A stretch of DNA of 64,000 nt from Planktothrix sp. PCC 11201 (GTDB lineage Bacteria > Cyanobacteriota > Cyanobacteriia > Cyanobacteriales > Microcoleaceae). The translations under genes and the position numbers were made by a program. Below are positions 61,942-64,000 of the stretch, piece after piece (the first letter of the stretch is position 1; every line of letters starts with the position of its first letter). The notes under the pieces are model-generated. The model made no database searches and was not told the DNA's origin. It saw nothing but the letters and a program-made list of their open reading frames with translations. The DNA is taken from assembly GCF_900009135.1 (NCBI RefSeq), contig NZ_LT797701.1, positions 857,974-921,973 on the forward strand. Direction: 5' to 3'.

Positions 61942-63180
61942 ATGCGTATACTGATTTACTCCTATAACTATTATCCTGAACCGATTGGTATTGCTCCTCT
62001 GATGACAGAACTCGCAGAGGGTCTGGTGAGGCGCGGCCATGAGGTGCGGGTGGTAACGGGAATGCCCAATTATCCAGAACGCCGGATTTATGAGGGATAC
62101 CGGAATAAGTTATATCTGACAGAAGAACGAAATGGGGTGATGATTCAGCGCAGCTATATTTGGGTGCGTGGCCCGAAACCTGGATTATTGGATCGTCTGC
62201 TGCTGGATAGTAGTTTTATGGTCACAAGCATGGTTCAGGCGTTTAACGGTTGGCGACCTGATATTATTTTTGCTACGGTTCCACCTTTATTGGTGAGTAT
62301 TCCGGTGAGTATTTATGCCTCGGTGCTCTGTTGTCCGGTGATCTTGAATATTCAGGATATTGTTTCGGAAGCTGCCTTGCGGGTGAAGTTGGTTAATCCC
62401 GATGGTATTGTGATTAAAACTGCTAAATTTGTGGAAAAGTTGACCTATGAAAAGGTAAATCGGATTAGTGTAATTGCGGATGGTTTTGTTGATAAATTAG
62501 TAGAACTAGGCATCCCAAAAAATAAAATTGTTTGTATTCCGAATTGGGTAGATACTAATTTTATTAAACCTTCATCAAAAACGAATAATTCCTTTAAAAT
62601 TAAGTATCAACTTCAAGATCAGTTTGTCGTTCTTTATTCTGGGAATATTGCTTTAACTCAAGGTTTAGAAACGGTCATTAAAGCAGCCAAGTTATTACGG
62701 TCTATTCCTGAAATCTCTTTTGTCATTGCTGGAGAACACGAGGCTTTACAACAGTTAGAAAAGGTCTGTCAGGAATATCAAACGGAAAATGTTTTATTAA
62801 TTCCCCTCGAACCCAGGGAAAAATTACCCGAGATGTTAGCGGCGGCGGATGTGGGATTAGTGGTGCAAAAAAGACGAGTAACGGTTTTTAATCTACCTTC
62901 AAAAATTCCGGTTTTATTGGCTAGTGGTTGTGCTATTATCGGCTCTGTTCCTGATACGGGAACGGCAAAAGATGTGATTCTTAAAAGTGGCGGGGGAATT
63001 GTGGTACCTCCCGAAGATGCGGAGAGTTTAGCCCAGGCGATTACTGAGCTTCACAAAAATCCAGAGCAGTTAGAAACCTTGGGTAATTACGGGCGAAAAT
63101 ATGCTGAGAAACATTATAGCATTGAACAGGCGTTAGACCGGTATGAACAGTTATTTACACAGGTATTATCCCCCGAATAG
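61942..63180 (+). CDS. WcaI/WbuB-like GT4 glycosyltransferase
   Basis: A 412-residue GT-B enzyme. The N-terminal part MRILIYSYNYYPEPIGIAPL, RGHEVRVVTGMPNYPERRIY and PVILNIQDIVSEAALR is typical of WcaI and WbuB, which add fucose or related sugars to lipid-linked repeat units of exopolysaccharide or O-antigen. The C-terminal half has VLYSGNIALTQGLETVIKAA and LLASGCAIIGSVPDTGTAKDVI, in the donor-binding domain. No other polysaccharide genes are directly next to it, though a second GT4 gene lies at 21284. The preceding spacer holds a short TGATAAC tandem tract near 61905-61930. Confidence 0.9.
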   Translation: MRILIYSYNYYPEPIGIAPLMTELAEGLVRRGHEVRVVTGMPNYPERRIYEGYRNKLYLTEERNGVMIQRSYIWVRGPKPGLLDRLLLDSSFMVTSMVQAFNGWRPDIIFATVPPLLVSIPVSIYASVLCCPVILNIQDIVSEAALRVKLVNPDGIVIKTAKFVEKLTYEKVNRISVIADGFVDKLVELGIPKNKIVCIPNWVDTNFIKPSSKTNNSFKIKYQLQDQFVVLYSGNIALTQGLETVIKAAKLLRSIPEISFVIAGEHEALQQLEKVCQEYQTENVLLIPLEPREKLPEMLAAADVGLVVQKRRVTVFNLPSKIPVLLASGCAIIGSVPDTGTAKDVILKSGGGIVVPPEDAESLAQAITELHKNPEQLETLGNYGRKYAEKHYSIEQALDRYEQLFTQVLSPE

Positions 63181-63311
63181 CCTATTTTATTTGGCTCCTA
63201 TTGGGTTCTTTCCCAAAACTGAATCCTCCAAAATCGAAAATAATGATTAAAATAATCACTAGATCTTAATTTGATTGTTACCCTGGATTTCACACGAGGA
63301 AAAAAAACTGA

Positions 63312-63728
63312 ATGGTTAATCATTCCCAAACCCAATATGCTTCTAAGCAAATGATATCTGGCGCCAATGTTGATGAGTATACCAGTCTGGAAACTGCCCT
63401 AGTCGCAGCCCGAGCCGCAGACGACCGGAAAGCGGATGATATTCTGGTTCTGCGTGTGTCAGAAGTCTCCTATTTAGCGGATTATTTTGTAATTGTAACC
63501 GGCTTTTCCCAAGCTCAACTGCGGGCAACTTCTCAAGCCATTTCAGACCAAGTAGAAATAGAATTAGAACGACTTCCCCTGAGAGTCGAAGGCCAAAGCG
63601 AGGGCAACTGGGTGTTAATGGATTATGGTGATGTGATTGTCCATATTCTGTTACCTGAAGGACGAGATTTCTATAAATTAGAGGCATTCTGGGGTCACGC
63701 CGAGCGAGTCAATTGGCAATCGGATTAA
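63312..63728 (+). CDS. rsfS: Ribosome silencing factor RsfS
   Basis: RsfS binds protein uL14 on the 50S subunit and blocks subunit joining when nutrients are low. The 138-residue protein has the Iojap-like core: ADDRKADDILVLRVSEVSYLADYFVIVTGFSQAQLRA, then GNWVLMDYGDVIVHILLPEGRDFYKLEAFWG with the conserved Trp and Tyr positions. The first 20 residues are extra and variable. ATG 63312 follows GAGGAAAAAAA at suitable spacing; ATG 63351 is an alternative. The 131-base gap upstream from the glycosyltransferase could hold its promoter. Confidence 0.95.
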   Translation: MVNHSQTQYASKQMISGANVDEYTSLETALVAARAADDRKADDILVLRVSEVSYLADYFVIVTGFSQAQLRATSQAISDQVEIELERLPLRVEGQSEGNWVLMDYGDVIVHILLPEGRDFYKLEAFWGHAERVNWQSD

Positions 63729-63743
63729 TTAAACTCTAAAATC

Positions 63744-63943
63744 CTATTGAGAAGAAGCATCATCCCTCTGACTCGTAGGATTTGTTTGGCTATTCAATGC
63801 TTTAATTTCTGTTTCTAGCTTTTCTTTCGCGTCCTTGGCGGCTTGATAATCTGGCCAATATAGCAGGGGGAATAGAACCCCCTAATCCCCCTTTTTAACG
63901 GTAGTTTAGGGGGTTCTAATCTGGGTTATAGCAGTTGCCACAT
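63744..63943 (-). pseudogene. Small hypothetical ORF split by a miniature element
   Basis: Reading leftward, the segment before the stop at 63744-63746 encodes WPDYQAAKDAKEKLETEI and a polar tail, then meets an in-frame TAG inside the palindromic insert. If the insert and one copy of the flanking TATAGCAG are removed, the frame joins exactly to ATG at 63941-63943, giving a 43-codon ORF beginning MWQLLYWPDYQ. An in-frame stop lies just before that ATG. I do not recognise the protein, and whether the ancestral gene was longer is unknown. Confidence 0.45.
63859..63934. mobile_element. Small palindromic insertion flanked by TATAGCAG
   Basis: A 60-base insert contains 13-base perfect inverted repeats TAGAACCCCCTAA (63873-63885) and its complement (63906-63918), with the sequence CCCCCTTTTT in the loop. 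Eight-base direct repeats TATAGCAG at 63859-63866 and 63927-63934 look like a target duplication. The C-rich arms resemble the 12462 repeat. The last 66 bases of the window show nothing I recognise. Confidence 0.55.
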
Positions 63944-64000
63944 CTATTAGGACATTCTTGAAAGCTAAAAGCTACTTATAGTAAGTATTTACCTATTGCC

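Noticed and set aside
1..64000. tRNA or rRNA genes
   Set aside because: No cloverleaf-like segments with T-loop consensus or rRNA blocks were noticed by eye; a covariance scan was not possible.

Overview
The window comes from a filamentous cyanobacterium, probably an oscillatorian such as Planktothrix or a relative (inferred, not proven). The reasons are the adjacent petC-petA pair of the cytochrome b6f complex, a SecA with the cyanobacterial/plastid type of C-terminus, frequent GCGATCGC (HIP1) octamers, tandem heptanucleotide repeats, low to moderate GC, and many multidomain sensor kinases. I saw no rRNA or tRNA gene.

Layout. 1-5.5 kb: end of a membrane protein gene, secA and an ABC exporter, all leftward. 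5.6-12.4 kb: a signalling block with a hybrid kinase, a diguanylate cyclase response regulator, a single receiver protein and a Cache/PAS kinase. 12.5-18.9 kb: a small membrane protein, ribD, a coiled-coil protein and a large hybrid kinase ending in an HPt domain. 18.9-21.3 kb: an iscB transposon with its upstream omega RNA, and beside it a second, IscB-less element with a homologous omega RNA in the opposite orientation. 21.3-32.2 kb: glycosyltransferase, hypothetical protein, ion channel with zinc ribbon, GH31 glucosidase, SDR, Uma2-family protein, MFS transporter and lnt. 32.3-40.7 kb: a four-gene sensory operon of three histidine kinases and a solute-binding lipoprotein; the largest kinase carries CBS domains and a GAF domain with cyanobacteriochrome-type cysteines. 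40.8-42.1 kb: a decayed ISAs1-family element. 42.3-47.0 kb: two hypothetical proteins, an MBL hydrolase, ribF and a MoxR ATPase. 47.1-50.8 kb: an accessory segment with a HindIII-type restriction-modification pair and an orphan peptide-ABC permease, bracketed by 52-nt direct repeats; a two-repeat CRISPR-like relic overlaps the right one. 50.9-64 kb: petC-petA, a hydrolase, a toxin-antitoxin pair, an ArsR regulator with a SulP transporter and exported carbonic-anhydrase-like protein, a DUF697 GTPase, a TIGR01777 oxidoreductase, a DUF3352 protein, a WcaI-like glycosyltransferase, rsfS, and a small ORF apparently broken by a miniature element.

The most notable feature is the pair of omega RNA loci at 20.2-21.2 kb. 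They share long identical blocks, differ by compensating changes in a predicted stem, and sit in elements with different end hairpins. This suggests one IscB may be served both by its own RNA and by a stand-alone RNA in trans. Secondary points are the candidate DXCF photosensory GAF domain, the solute-binding protein embedded in a kinase operon, and the direct repeats bracketing the restriction-modification segment.
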